Part shown: positions 48,401 to 59,298 of the stretch, in pieces | How positions within the stretch are numbered: position 1 is the stretch's first letter | How the letters are laid out: every line of letters begins with the position of its first letter | Source of the DNA: Seiridium cupressi | Taxonomy: Eukaryota > Ascomycota > Sordariomycetes > Amphisphaeriales > Sporocadaceae | DNA length: 64,000 nt | Reading direction: 5' to 3' | Assembly (NCBI GenBank): GCA_036674765.1 | Contig: JARVKI010000081.1 | Coordinates: forward strand, 140,046-204,045 | Notes under the pieces: model-generated | Database searches by the model: none | What the model was told of the DNA's origin: nothing | What the model saw: the letters and a program-made list of their open reading frames with translations, nothing else | Translations under genes and position numbers: made by a program

Positions 48401-50402
48401 CATTTCATGAGTGCAGAACACCGGTTCATGGGACCTGACTGCGCCGCCATGTTTGGTACATGTACCTTACGCATCAATCAACGTACGTACTCTTGATTTG
48501 GAATTGTCACTTTCAGGGGACCAAGTCGGTCATTGGTAAAATGCAAGAATCTCCACCTTGGAGAATCGGCGATGCACTGATCGACATGGAACGGTGATCA
48601 TGGAGTCGCCCACAGGACGGAAGATTCTTGAGACCGTGACAGGCAGGGGTTGGCGGCAACCCGCATGAGAGCAAGTCATCTGACTTGACTGCACGGTCTC
48701 TGTCAATTGCGTTGCTCGGTTTCTCGCCGAATGCTTTGATGAGTCAATCTCAAGACCGCTGACCTAGGCCTCGCCTCTTTGACGAGTGCATCCATTGGTA
48801 GAAAAGACCTAAGACTAGCAATTGATGACGCCTCTCATCGGAAATCCCCCCGGTCCCTGTAGCACATTCCAGTTGTCGCAATCCTTTTCTTGTGGCTATT
48901 GGTGCCTAGCTTAACGAACCTAAGAACACAAATTTCGTTGATCAGGCATTTCCCTATGTGGCGTTTCACGTCATCACCAGAGTGGCGAAAACCATAAATA
49001 GGGACAACCCCTGGCTAAGTTACACTAGTTCTCTGCACTAACGTCACGAATTATGCTTTGCACAACCAGGCTTGCACATATCTTTCAACATGGACCAAGA
49101 TGCATTTCCTGCCGTTGCCTCCATCTTTTCTCCTGTCATCCACTAACCAGCAGCGGAGCGCCATGACACTCAAATTGATGCTCATGATCTCTGGGCACCA
49201 GTCCGTGATGCTTGCCTTATAGGCGCTACTCATGCCGATTTATAACTAGATAATTCCCCTCTGTATATAAAAATAGGAAGAGGGGAAGGAAGAGGAGCAG
49301 GAGGGAAAGAAAAGAAAAATCTGGAATTCTTATTACATTAGTCGAAAGCTATCGCTTCGATGTTATGTATACAGGTTGGCTCTTAGGTTGCCTTAATGGC
49401 TAAGCGAGGTGAATAATCCCACGTTGCATTACAAGACCTGACACTGATAGCCGAGTCTTTGGCGCTCAAGCAATATAAAAGGTTTGCATAGATTTAATTG
49501 TGCGAGCCTTGGGAACGTGGATTGAACGGCAATATTAAACTGTATTCAGATTCGTCACGATCCATACACCGTACGGTTCCAAACAGAAGCTAAATTACCA
49601 AAACCACAGGAACATGCTTGACAATGGTGGTAGACGGGGTCGAGCGCTAGACAGGACTAGGACAGCCTTACAAATATGGTGCAAACATGTAATCCCGTTT
49701 GATCTAACGATATTTGTTTACCTTTTGTTTTTCTTGTCTAGAGATGGAGCCGCCATTAAATAAGTTGCATATTAGTATATATTAGCCGAGGCATGTTTCT
49801 AGGAAGTCGTTGAGCTCTTCGATTGCTGATGAGAAGCAATAAACTGGACTTATAAGACTCGAGCAGTAGTTCAGCGAGTATGTTGTTTTGGATGCTAGCA
49901 TCGAGCTAAGAGTAGCATTTTCCGTCACTTTCAATATTGGGTCTACCTCTCCAGCTGGGACAGATGTTTTCTCGAAAGTTATAAACGTGGAAAAGCTACA
50001 AGTCTCATTTCGTCTGGCAACGCACATTGAGATAGTATTTTATTAGAACCCTGGACTGTGAACATCACAGAATGCCGAAATCGATTGAGCTGAAAGTCAA
50101 CCAGGCGAGTTACTGCTGCTGATTACTAAGTTATAACTATTCTCAGTCGTACATTGGGTATCAGCTATATCGTTGAATACTTAGTTTGTACCTGTAACCT
50201 AAATTGAGGAGTTTGCCAACGTTTTATATCTGCCTTTTCTCATCAATAATTTATAAATGGCCTGATCAAAAGTAATGATTGGTCCTTGAGAACACAAGCC
50301 ACCCAAAATCGGGGCAAGAAAAGCCTCCAACGTCATGCCAGGACAATAGCTTATGAATGATATGAGTAACAGGGTGGCAGTCCATCTTCGAGCCTCCAAA
50401 CG

Positions 50403-52190
50403 TTACATGTCTAGTTCAACTACATCAGAAGCCGGTACTGCCGAGCATACTAAAACCGTTCCATCCATCTGAACGCCTCCGTTGACCGACCCGCATGTGA
50501 TCTTAGCGGCACAGCTCCCACATGCACCAACTCGGCAACCATAATCAGGGGTCAGACCCAGCGACTCTGCCAGTTCGAGAAGAGATTGAGATTTCTCTTG
50601 GACCCATGTCGTAGACATATCGGATTTTGTGAATCGCACCTTGGCCGTCTTTATATCACCTGTAACGGTTCCGGATGAAGAGAATGCCTCGCTCTTGATT
50701 ACAGGTGGCGGAATCTTAAGTTCCTGTAAGCATTCCTTGACAGAAGTTTCGAAACTTGTCGGGCCGCATATGTTGAAAGTAGACATTTTGGCCTCTAATG
50801 TCATCTCCTGGGTGCCAAGTGGGTTCCACCTGTATGACGCTCCAAGGACCTCCTTGAGAAATGTCTTGTCCGGTCGCCCAGCATGGTCATAGTGGACACC
50901 TTCTTCATCAGACTCTAGAGGGTTTGAGAAGAACAGATGCCTTTCCAGAGGGATTTGCAACTCTGAGAGTTCATCCTTGAAAGGAAACGATCGACCGTTC
51001 CGCGCCACGTGTATCCAAACTGCTGGTGTACTCTTGAACTTGGGATGGATTCCATGTGCTTTCATCATAGCGAGAATCGGCGTGATCCCGATCCCTGCCG
51101 ATATGTAGACCTGTCGAAATGCAATCTTCTGTTTCCAGTCCAGGAAAAGACGTCCTGCAGGAGACCGCACCGGGAGAACTGTACCGACTCTGCAGCGCTC
51201 ATGCATCCATGAAGATGCTTCGTTAGCCTTTTTGATGCTGATTCGGTAGTATGCCGGGCCATCCCGTGTCGGATAGTCGGAAATAGTCCAGCTGCGGATC
51301 TTCTCACTGGGCAATTGTATGGATAGAAATTGTCCCGGTAGGTAATTGGCCAAGGGTTGATCGTCTGTAGATTTCAAATAGAAAGATTTCAGGTCGACTC
51401 CTTCTTCAACGATCCGAATAACCTCAAGGTTCCGCCAGCCTTTCCATGCATATTTGCCATCAATAAGCTGGTCCTCAACCGATATCTGCTTCATCTTGAT
51501 GAAGAACTTATTCATTGGAAGCAGTAAGTGGTGATTCGCTAGGGTATTCATCGTATCTCCAGTCCTGAGGGATGTATCGTAAGCCACCTGAGTTATTGTT
51601 GCCACATCCATGGAATCGTTGGAAGGAGTTTCCAAGTAAGCTTGGTCTCCAGGGTGGATCCGGCCGCCCTCGAGCACACGAAGATATACTCCAACTCGAC
51701 CAGTGTCTGCTAATGGCTTGAGCCACTGATCCTTCTGACCACACCTCCAGGCAAGTTTGGCACAAGGTATACGTGAGCCGCAGACCTCGAGCCGGACTGA
51801 CTGTCCGATTCTCCACACATCTCCCAAATGTATATCGGTCTCGAGACGGGGCTGTTCCTTGTATCGAAGTGTAATGTTCTCGCCCCAATGGCACCTAATG
51901 TGATTTAGTGTTAGGAAGCCTATTCTCTTACGAATCTTGATGATGACTTACCAGTCCCAAGCCGAAGGATCTACACCTAGGTCAGAGCGCCAGTAATCGT
52001 AATTCTCAGCAAAGAAGGCATATACAGGTCCATCGTGGGCTGCTGTCTTATTGCCGATGATACCTGTCTCGTCGAGTTCAATGTAATCCTGAGTAGATGT
52101 CAGGGGCTCATGGATGATAGATGTTTTAATTTTCATGCCCTTCAGCTCAAATTCCCGCGGAATAGAACGACTGACGGCTAGAACCTCCAT
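50403..52190 (-). CDS. MOSC domain - ferredoxin reductase - 2Fe-2S fusion protein
   Basis: Three-part redox protein of 576 aa from exons 52190-51952 and 51894-50403 (57-base intron). Residues about 30-190 resemble a YiiM-type MOSC domain, a fold that handles molybdenum cofactor or sulfur, including the PCAKLAWRCG region where a conserved cysteine is kept. Residues about 225-450 form an FNR-like module: LPGQFLSIQLP binds flavin, and VYISAGIGITPILAMM with FNICGPTSF binds NAD(P). The C-terminus is a plant-type 2Fe-2S domain with C533, C538, C541 and C563. The layout equals bacterial phthalate-dioxygenase-reductase or vanillate-demethylase-reductase modules with MOSC fused ahead. It probably passes electrons from NAD(P)H to an oxygenase or to a MOSC-bound substrate; no partner is visible nearby. 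A membrane segment is absent. Confidence 0.9.
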
Positions 52191-53038
52191 GATTTCTCAA
52201 CTGAACTTGAAATCATTGGATTTGAACATTATTTGAGTTCGATTTGGCAGCTTTCGCATCCCTTTAAATGCCAGGATGTCGTTATTGCCCTGATGCGGGA
52301 CCGGCTCCGGATCCGGGGATAAGCCATCGGACACGGTGAATTGCTCAAACTACCCAACGAGTGTGCCAGGTGAAAGTCCATTATTACAGCATCAACGCAA
52401 TTTCGTCCCAGTACCCCAAAGTAGTTGCAAGGCCGTAGATCAAGGCGAGTAAAGCTTCAAATTCAGGGTTTCAGAAGGTATATACCACCACCAGTCGATC
52501 GCAGCGGGAGCACGTCCATCAAGGTACCACTAGTAATGGCGTCGCGGCGCTGGCCGTTTGATCCATAAATTATATAATTGGATTGGCACGATACTACTAT
52601 AGTTGGTCTTGGTGATGGCAAATGCCCGGCCATTGGTCATGAAGATCGGCCTTTTCATTCAAAGTGCGTCTGTCGGAACATCGGAAACAGCCGTAAACTC
52701 CGATCAGACCAGGGATCCTGGTCCAGATTTGACTGATGACGATGGTAAAAATATACTTGGCTATTTCATTCACTTCTCGGCCCGTACTCCCATATTCTAT
52801 ACTATCTGAATGGCACTCGTAATAATATATGGCCACTTCCAACAGCTTTTGTGAGGATGAGCGCTATACTAAAATGCTGCAGCTTAAGCTCAGGCCAACG
52901 ACGCCTAAGCGTCCCCACCACGCATGCACTTGGGCACCACCACGGCCGCGACGCGTTGCATCATAGCTAACAACACCATGAAGGTGCGATACTCCCACGG
53001 CCCATTGACACGCGCCGTCGTTGGGTACGCTTCCGATC
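52191..53038. other. Intergenic, divergent promoter region
   Basis: Holds the start regions of the MOSC-FNR fusion (minus) and the DUF6604 gene (plus). Short frames at 52597-52842 lack motifs. No gene recognised. Confidence 0.4.
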
Positions 53039-55610
53039 ATGGAGCAATCAGGAACCATTGGGACTTGGAAGCGCTACAAACTCGGTCAAGCGCAGTTTAC
53101 GAAATGGCTGAAGCAGACGTCGGATCGACTCGGGGGGAGCGCTAAGCCAGCGTCCAACCGCGGTCCGTCCAGCGCCGTCCACTGGTCTGAGCTGGAGTCC
53201 ATGGCCAGACTCATCACCGACCATGCCGAGCCTCAAGACATTCCGCAATCTTCAATTAGTATTCTTCGGGATGTCGTGAGCCTCCGGAAGAAGAGTGCCC
53301 GTTTTTTTTGTCAAGGTGGCCTCAAAGTCGGAGGATGAGAGACTCAGGAAAAGCAACAGTTCCCATGAGCACATCATCAAGGTGCTCGAAAAGATTCTCG
53401 CTCAGCTTGAAGCGACAGTGTCAAAGTTCACTGGCCGGACCAAGAGTATCGCCTTGCCCACCGACTTGGCCAGCGACGGGCAGGTCAGCATGGACGACAA
53501 CAACAACATGTTTGAGCTCTTGAAGGTTGAGGAGACTCAATACGCGGATGACACTGCGTCGGGTGAATCTGGCGCTGAGTTAACCGTCGAGAAGTCCAAC
53601 AAGAAAAGACTCGGCAAGAACAAAGGCAAGAAACAAAAGCTGAAAGCGAGAAAGGATCCCAAGAGTCAAGGCGCAGTCAAGATGACGAGCGGAAGCGATT
53701 GGGTGGATGAGTTCAAGTGGGTCGATGAAGAGGAAGACGACGAGTTCGACTACTACATGCTCATATATTGTGAGTCTCTTCGATGTTCGCTTGTTGGGCA
53801 CAATAGCTGCAATCGACTACCAGAACTTGCTGATTTGCTGATTGCATGATCATTAGGCTTCTTCGAAGATTTCAATACCATTCGCGACTATGTCATTGAC
53901 AAATGCTGCGACTACTACTTCTACAAGTCTGTACGTACCGAAGTCCTGGGGGTTATCACCAACGCTGCCTGCGAACTCTTCCACGAGATGGAACGGGAGC
54001 TGTTCAAAACCGCGAGAGCGCTAAAGCTTCCTGCCAAGATGGTAGAGTACCGATTCATGATGAACACACTGTTCATCCAATACGGGCTTGATCATGTCGA
54101 TTATGAAAACGATAAGTTCTTGTCTAAGGATGAACTGCAGCGAAAAATACATAGTGAGGCGGATTGGCTGGGTTTTATGACATACGCTCGTCTGGAGAAC
54201 ATCCTAGAATACGTCCCCCCGGGGAAGGTTCCCATGATTCCGACAGATGCCGTGCAACATCCCATGTACGGCATTCTGGATTCTGAAGGAATGTCTGAGT
54301 TCACAAGTCAGATCATCCACGAGATGATGCCTGATTTCTGCCTGCTCAAGGCTTTGAAGGTGAACCACCAGGCGCCAAGCGTCATCGGTGCCCAGGATGA
54401 AGTGACTCTCGACTTCGAGGAGGTTCTCCGGGCACGGGCGTACCCATCAGCTATGGTCCTAGGATTGCAGCTCTACGTTGACATCCGCTACGTGATGGAA
54501 AGCGAGACAACTCGGGTTTTTGATCAAATGCAAGACAGTGCCCGCAATATTGAAGCGGCCCTAGGCCGAATCTATCCTGCCTTGCGATCTTCACCACTAA
54601 AACGAGAAATGTGGGGACGTATTGCAGAGATGGATTCTGTTATGCTCGAGGACTTTATGGAAGAAGACAAGCATCGGCGATGGGAAGAAAAGGGTATGGA
54701 GATGGATGTAGAAGAGCACTTTCTTCTGAAGCGTCATCCCATCTGGGCCGGGCTACTCAACTTGCGATGCAAGTTGGTCGCCAACAATCTGGGCCATCGA
54801 CTCATGAGTTCATCTACAGTGGTACTTGCAGCAGCATTCGCATATGAAGCAGCACGGCTTGCGGCTCCTGAAGGCCTAAGCTGGTCTAGTATGGATCGAT
54901 TCATCGAATATCACGGCCGCAACCGGGTGTTCCAGGGCAGTCTGCCCGCTGACATATCTTCCTCGGATTTGTTGAAGCGATTCGTGGACTACGATTTGGC
55001 GACTATCAAGATTGGCGCCCTCGTGGGCTTTGATATACCATCGAAAACGCTCGAGGCCCTTTATGAGAGGTACGGCACGGATACCGAGCGCTCGCGACGT
55101 GACATGAGATATCTTCAGGACATCATCAAAGACAAATTCAACATCAACTCAAAGGGCTCAATTTCGAAGCTCGAGGCCCTCGCGTTTACCGATGGCTACG
55201 ATGAAGGAAATATCATAGCGGCAACCAGCACGACTGTTGCTGACGAGGACATGGCACCAGCGACTGCTCCGGAAAAGATTGGGGATCTCTTGGAAACCCA
55301 GCGTGTTTCACCCCTGAAATTACTAGAGATTTTGGGAAACACTACGGATGATCTTCTAGATCATGTATTCTCGGTGAACTATCTCGCCGTATATGAGGAA
55401 AGCGTACAACTGCTTGAGATACTGTCGAAGGAATTTCCGGATATAACGGAGACTTGTCGACTGCCAGCGATTGATGATCCCACATTCGTTGAAAAGTTAG
55501 CAAAGTTGACGGTAGGCATCTCGAATGCTGTAAGCAAGAGTGATGGGGACAACTACACGAAAAAGCTGGTGCAAGGAACAAAGATGTTTCTTTCGGGGCT
55601 CCCTGAGTGA
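53039..55610 (+). CDS. DUF6604-containing protein, frame broken at a T8 homopolymer
   Basis: Large protein of unknown function, known from many filamentous ascomycetes. The N-terminal DUF6604 block is recognisable: W-x-x-YK followed by a QFTKWL segment at residues 10-25, then SISILRDVVSLRKKSARFF. At 53302-53309 there are eight T; seven would keep one frame from SARFF into VKVASKSEDERLRKSN and the following helices. With one T removed, exons 53039-53769 and 53857-55610 (87-base intron) give 827 codons exactly, and similarity to the family continues on both sides. A Lys-rich, highly charged segment (about residues 190-225) looks like a nuclear-localisation or disordered linker. The rest is alpha-helical. 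The break is either a sequencing slip at the homopolymer or a recent mutation. No catalytic motif is visible. Confidence 0.75.
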
Positions 55611-55785
55611 GCAGTATATCGGCACATTTTGGTCGCTGCCGCATGCCTACCATCGTCAATGGCGGCACTAAGCATATCTCCTGTAGGCGGATTAAACTCT
55701 GCTCCCAAAAGGCGGTGCATAGCGACTGAGGAGTTGAGCAAAGTGGTCCCGGGAAGCGATCCATCTATAATGTTATTGACGGCTT

Positions 55786-56650
55786 TTAGAATGGCTGCAC
55801 CTGCCCACTGCTATGCACTACTTTCCCGACATCGGCATCCTTCAAGCCCTCAACGACGTCTTTGATGAAGTTTCCGCCGATACTGGGGTGCCCAGCGCCC
55901 CGTGCCTTGAGCAACTCTCGTTCATTACCCAAGCCCGTGGCCAGGAAACCAGGCGAGACACACCATGTCTTTACACCGTCTTCCGTCAGTCTCCAAGCCC
56001 AGTTGACCATCATCATGTTCAGTGCTGTCTTGCTGGAGCGATACGCCATGGTGTCAAAGTTGAAGCTCTTGGGCCACCCAGCTGGAGGGGGGCTCGCGTC
56101 TGGATAGAACTTGTTGCTTGTGTTCTGAAGACTGGACAGACCACTAGTGACGAACAACAAGCGAGGGTCTGAAGACTTCAAAAGGAGCGGCATGAATACA
56201 TGAGTCATGACATGCGTTCCGGAAACATTGACGTCGAAGGCCTTGTTCCAAGACTCTCTCAAGGAGATACTTCCTTGCTTGTATTCCCAATCAAATTGTC
56301 CACCTGGGGCAACATTAGTACTCGACCCTTACAGGGTTGAGATCGAATGCTAGGCTTTACTTACCAGCGTTGTTGATAAGCGCGTCGACATGATCGTAAG
56401 AAGCTTTGACATGTGCGAATGCCTTTTCGATAGACTCATCGCTAGCAATGTCGATTTGGACTGGCTCAACTGTGCTCGGGGTGTTTGGTACCTCCGACCT
56501 CAATTGTTCAATTGCTGCTTTGGCCTTGTCGGGAGAGCGGCAACCCATGAGGATCAAGTATGGCCTATCAGACTGAAGTAAGGCCTTCACGGCCTCGTAT
56601 CCGATGCCAGTATTGCCACCTGTAATGAGGACGATTCTCTTCTCGGCCAT
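55786..56650 (-). CDS. Short-chain dehydrogenase/reductase (SDR)
   Basis: NAD(P)-dependent classical SDR of 267 aa from exons 56650-56365 and 56303-55786 (61-base intron). The dinucleotide motif is TGGNTGIG at residues 10-17, the NNAG motif is at 93-96 split by the intron, and the catalytic residues are S149, Y183 and K187 (YRSSK). The region after the active site, CVSPGFLATGLG, is typical. I start at ATG 56650; upstream in-frame sequence has only TTG. The Rossmann cofactor pocket has an arginine after the second strand (GCRSPDK), which favours NADPH; that is inference. It is transcribed towards the 3' end of the DUF6604 gene, and an FMO gene on the same strand lies 332 bases upstream of its start. 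The substrate is unknown. Confidence 0.93.
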
Positions 56651-56982
56651 GTTGGCGGTTCCGCTTTTCAGTGCTGGGGATTCAAAAGTGAGACAGATAC
56701 AAGCGCGCTGTTCCAAGGGATATGCTGCTCTTCTACATGTGCGTTTATACGACGAACATCGGACTTGGCTTGAAGCTCCTCTTTCAACGATCTAGCGGAT
56801 GGTGACTGCCGATGAGCTGGAACGCCCCGAATTGTGTGGGCCCGAGCCTCGGATGTTCAGATCGCAGAATTCCGCTTTTAGGGACCATTTAGTCGTTTGT
56901 CGTGTATGGAGCTGTCGAATCGGAGCTCCATCCAGCAACGCCGATTGTGAAGTAATAGTTCCTTTATTTCAAGAATGCTCAA
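56651..56982. other. Short intergenic stretch between SDR and FMO genes
   Basis: 332 bases with no gene. It serves as SDR promoter and FMO terminator region. Confidence 0.4.
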
Positions 56983-58560
56983 TTATATGAGCTTCTCTGA
57001 CTGTCCCGCCAATTTCCATGCCTGATAATCAAAACCAAGCTCTTCTAGACTCTTGACTTCGTGTCGCTTCTCTCCCAGAGCTCTACTGGCGGCCTTGATC
57101 AATGGGAACCGTTCTCTAGTCCATGCAGCATCTGCTCCCCAGTACGGAGGAAGCTTTCCCACGTCCTCGTTATCAAGTCCATCGGCTCTTTTCGCCGAGA
57201 TGCTAAGGTCATGTAACTTGTTGATGTACTCAACGTCCTTTGGATATGCCAAGTTGTGAAATGCCTTGCTCTCGCCCTTCTCTTCTAATCTTGCTTCCTC
57301 CCATGCGATCATCTCGCGAAGCGGTGGCATAGGTAACCGACCGGCCCACAGTCTCGCGACATAGGCGCTCTGAGCTTCAGAGATCGGAAATGGGACCACG
57401 CGCTGCGGGATCCCAAGGAATGCCAGTGTGGGGTCCTCGATGTATAATATGTGCTCGTATAGATGTCGTGCATACGATCCATCGGTGATGATGCGTGGGC
57501 TCAGATTCTTGAGGAATGGGAAAGAGTAGAAATATCCCGTGCAGAACACGACAGCATCAATGTTGCTTTCGACCTCGCCGTTGCTGAAACGTACCGACCG
57601 ATCTTCCGGAAGAAACTCCGAGATCTCCGGCATCATTTTACTCCATGTGTTCTTGTCAGGTACAGGTGCTGCGGCGGCTTTTCGCTCTGATACGATGACC
57701 GGAAGCTTGGAGACTATTGGTATTTGCGCGCTCAAATCAATGCCAGACGCCGAGTTGCCGACCACCACAACTTTCTGGCGTATCGTCAGTCGTCGCATTG
57801 CGTATCTTCCGTCAAGGCCTTACCTTGTCCTTATATTGGTCTGGCCTGCGATAAAATTTTGAATGGGATACATAACCTGGGTACCGCTTATGAAACTCAG
57901 CTAGTCCAGGAATGTCCGGGATGAACGGGTCGTTGTAGTGGCCACTAGCGACCATGATTGCATCGTATATGGCCGTTCTCGCTTCTTTCGTCTTTAGATC
58001 TAGTAGTTCGAGTTGCCAGTGCATTTGGCTGTCGACACGAACCTTTTCGGCTTTCAAGACTTGAGTCTCCAATGTAATTAACGACTTGATGCTCCTTGCA
58101 TAGTCATCCAGATATTTGGTGACCACTGAATATTTCGGGAAAAGTGATGAGCTCTGGGGGAATTTCTGGTCCGAGTAATTCATCAGAGTATGAGGTATGT
58201 TCGTCTCCAAGAAGTCATAGACTGGGGAGACGAATTGTGCTGCACCACTGGCGTCTGTCCATACCACATTGTCCGGCTTCTGTGAAGGCTGGGGCCTTGG
58301 AATACTAAAGTCATCATCCACCACATTCAACGGCGTATGATTCCAGAGTCCTCCTACAGTGGCTCTCTGCTCCAGCACTTCAATTTTCGAGAATTTCTTC
58401 TCGGCTGCCAAATACCTTTGCTTGGGTCAGCTCATCAAGCCCACTCTCCACATGTACTCCTGCCGGGTGCTTACTTGGCTGCCGCGAGGCCGCATGGACC
58501 AGCACCAATTATAGCAATCGAGTCAATACTTAAATGATCTTCAGTGAATATTGGTGACAT
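56983..58560 (-). CDS. Flavin-containing monooxygenase (FMO family)
   Basis: FAD- and NADPH-dependent oxygenase that oxidises soft nucleophiles (N or S); some fungal members act in secondary metabolism. Exons 58560-58475, 58415-57824 and 57774-56983 give 489 aa, with introns of 59 and 49 bases. The FAD motif GAGPCG is at residues 19-24, interrupted a few residues later by intron 1. The FMO fingerprint (family form FxGxxxHSxxY/F) appears as PGYVSHSKFY near 205-216. The NADPH motif GNSASG is at 232-237, directly after intron 2. The motif that ends VFCTGY, usual before the C-terminal half, is present. No signal peptide or tail anchor is seen. The gene is divergent from a Zn2Cys6 factor across 738 bases. 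Confidence 0.93.
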
Positions 58561-59298
58561 CGCCGACGATACTCTCAGGGATTGTCTGTCAGGGGATGAG
58601 GTCGTGTGGGTGCTGGAACTGAGTAAGTTATCTGCGTTGCACTAGTGGAAAACCGTCGCGTGACATGAATAGTACAGTACGTCTGTAATTTCAGCTGCCT
58701 CAACAACAGTCTTAGTGAGAGACACAAACATAATTTCAAGACCACAAGATCCTGACGGGTCAAGAGCTTCACTTTACATTGCGGTATGCTATCATAATCA
58801 ACACCTCATCAGATGTTGCCCGACCAGAAGGGGGAATATTTCGTCACGCGATGCCCGACAAACCCGACGGCGGCTCCACCATAAATCGGCCAAGATCCCG
58901 ACATGCTTCTTGGTCCAGTCGCGAGTCAGCACCCTAACTTTGTCATCTACAGTAAATGTTAGCTAAGCACTGTCGCATTCGTCCCCGATATGTTCCGATA
59001 ACACCATTGGTCGTTGGGCACTAAACTTGACTCGCACGTCTGATCCTTCCTCACCGCGAGCGAGTCGCACGCACTATGTGAACGCGCAACGGACTCAATT
59101 TTGAGCATGGGTTGATTCACGACTAGCAAATCTCGCGATTCCAGGTTTCCATGGGGTCAACTCATGAGGTTGCGTGATTAGGACCGGCGCCGGAGGGAGC
59201 GGGTGGGAGGTTCTCTTGGGCTGTTGAGAAGGGAGAACAAAAAAAATCTCATTGTGGGCCTAATCGGGACTTTTCCGCTCCGCATCGTGTCTTCAGAA
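58561..59298. promoter_or_regulatory. Divergent promoter between FMO and Zn2Cys6 regulator
   Basis: 738 bases drive the FMO leftwards and the regulator rightwards. A perfect 10-bp palindrome CCGGCGCCGG at 59184-59193 contains CCG and CGG half-sites in everted order, the kind of site bound by Zn2Cys6 dimers. It lies about 105 bases before the regulator's ATG. Binding is conjecture. Confidence 0.45.

Larger units (their letters stand above)
39577..50402. other. 10.8-kb gene-poor stretch
   Basis: No complete gene or recognisable domain is visible on either strand. It is not AT-rich overall, unlike RIP-eroded repeats, and no transposon coding motif can be read. It contains two hairpin-forming inverted repeats (41246-41299 and 41400-41480), a run of fifteen G (42436-42450), a GACT-type microsatellite (45242-45272), palindromes of the TACCTA..TAGGTA and GTACATGTAC type, and a purine-rich tract near 49273-49320. 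Small minus-strand frames at 49782-50027 and 50200-50340 could be pieces of an unrecognised gene, but I cannot support one. Confidence 0.5.
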
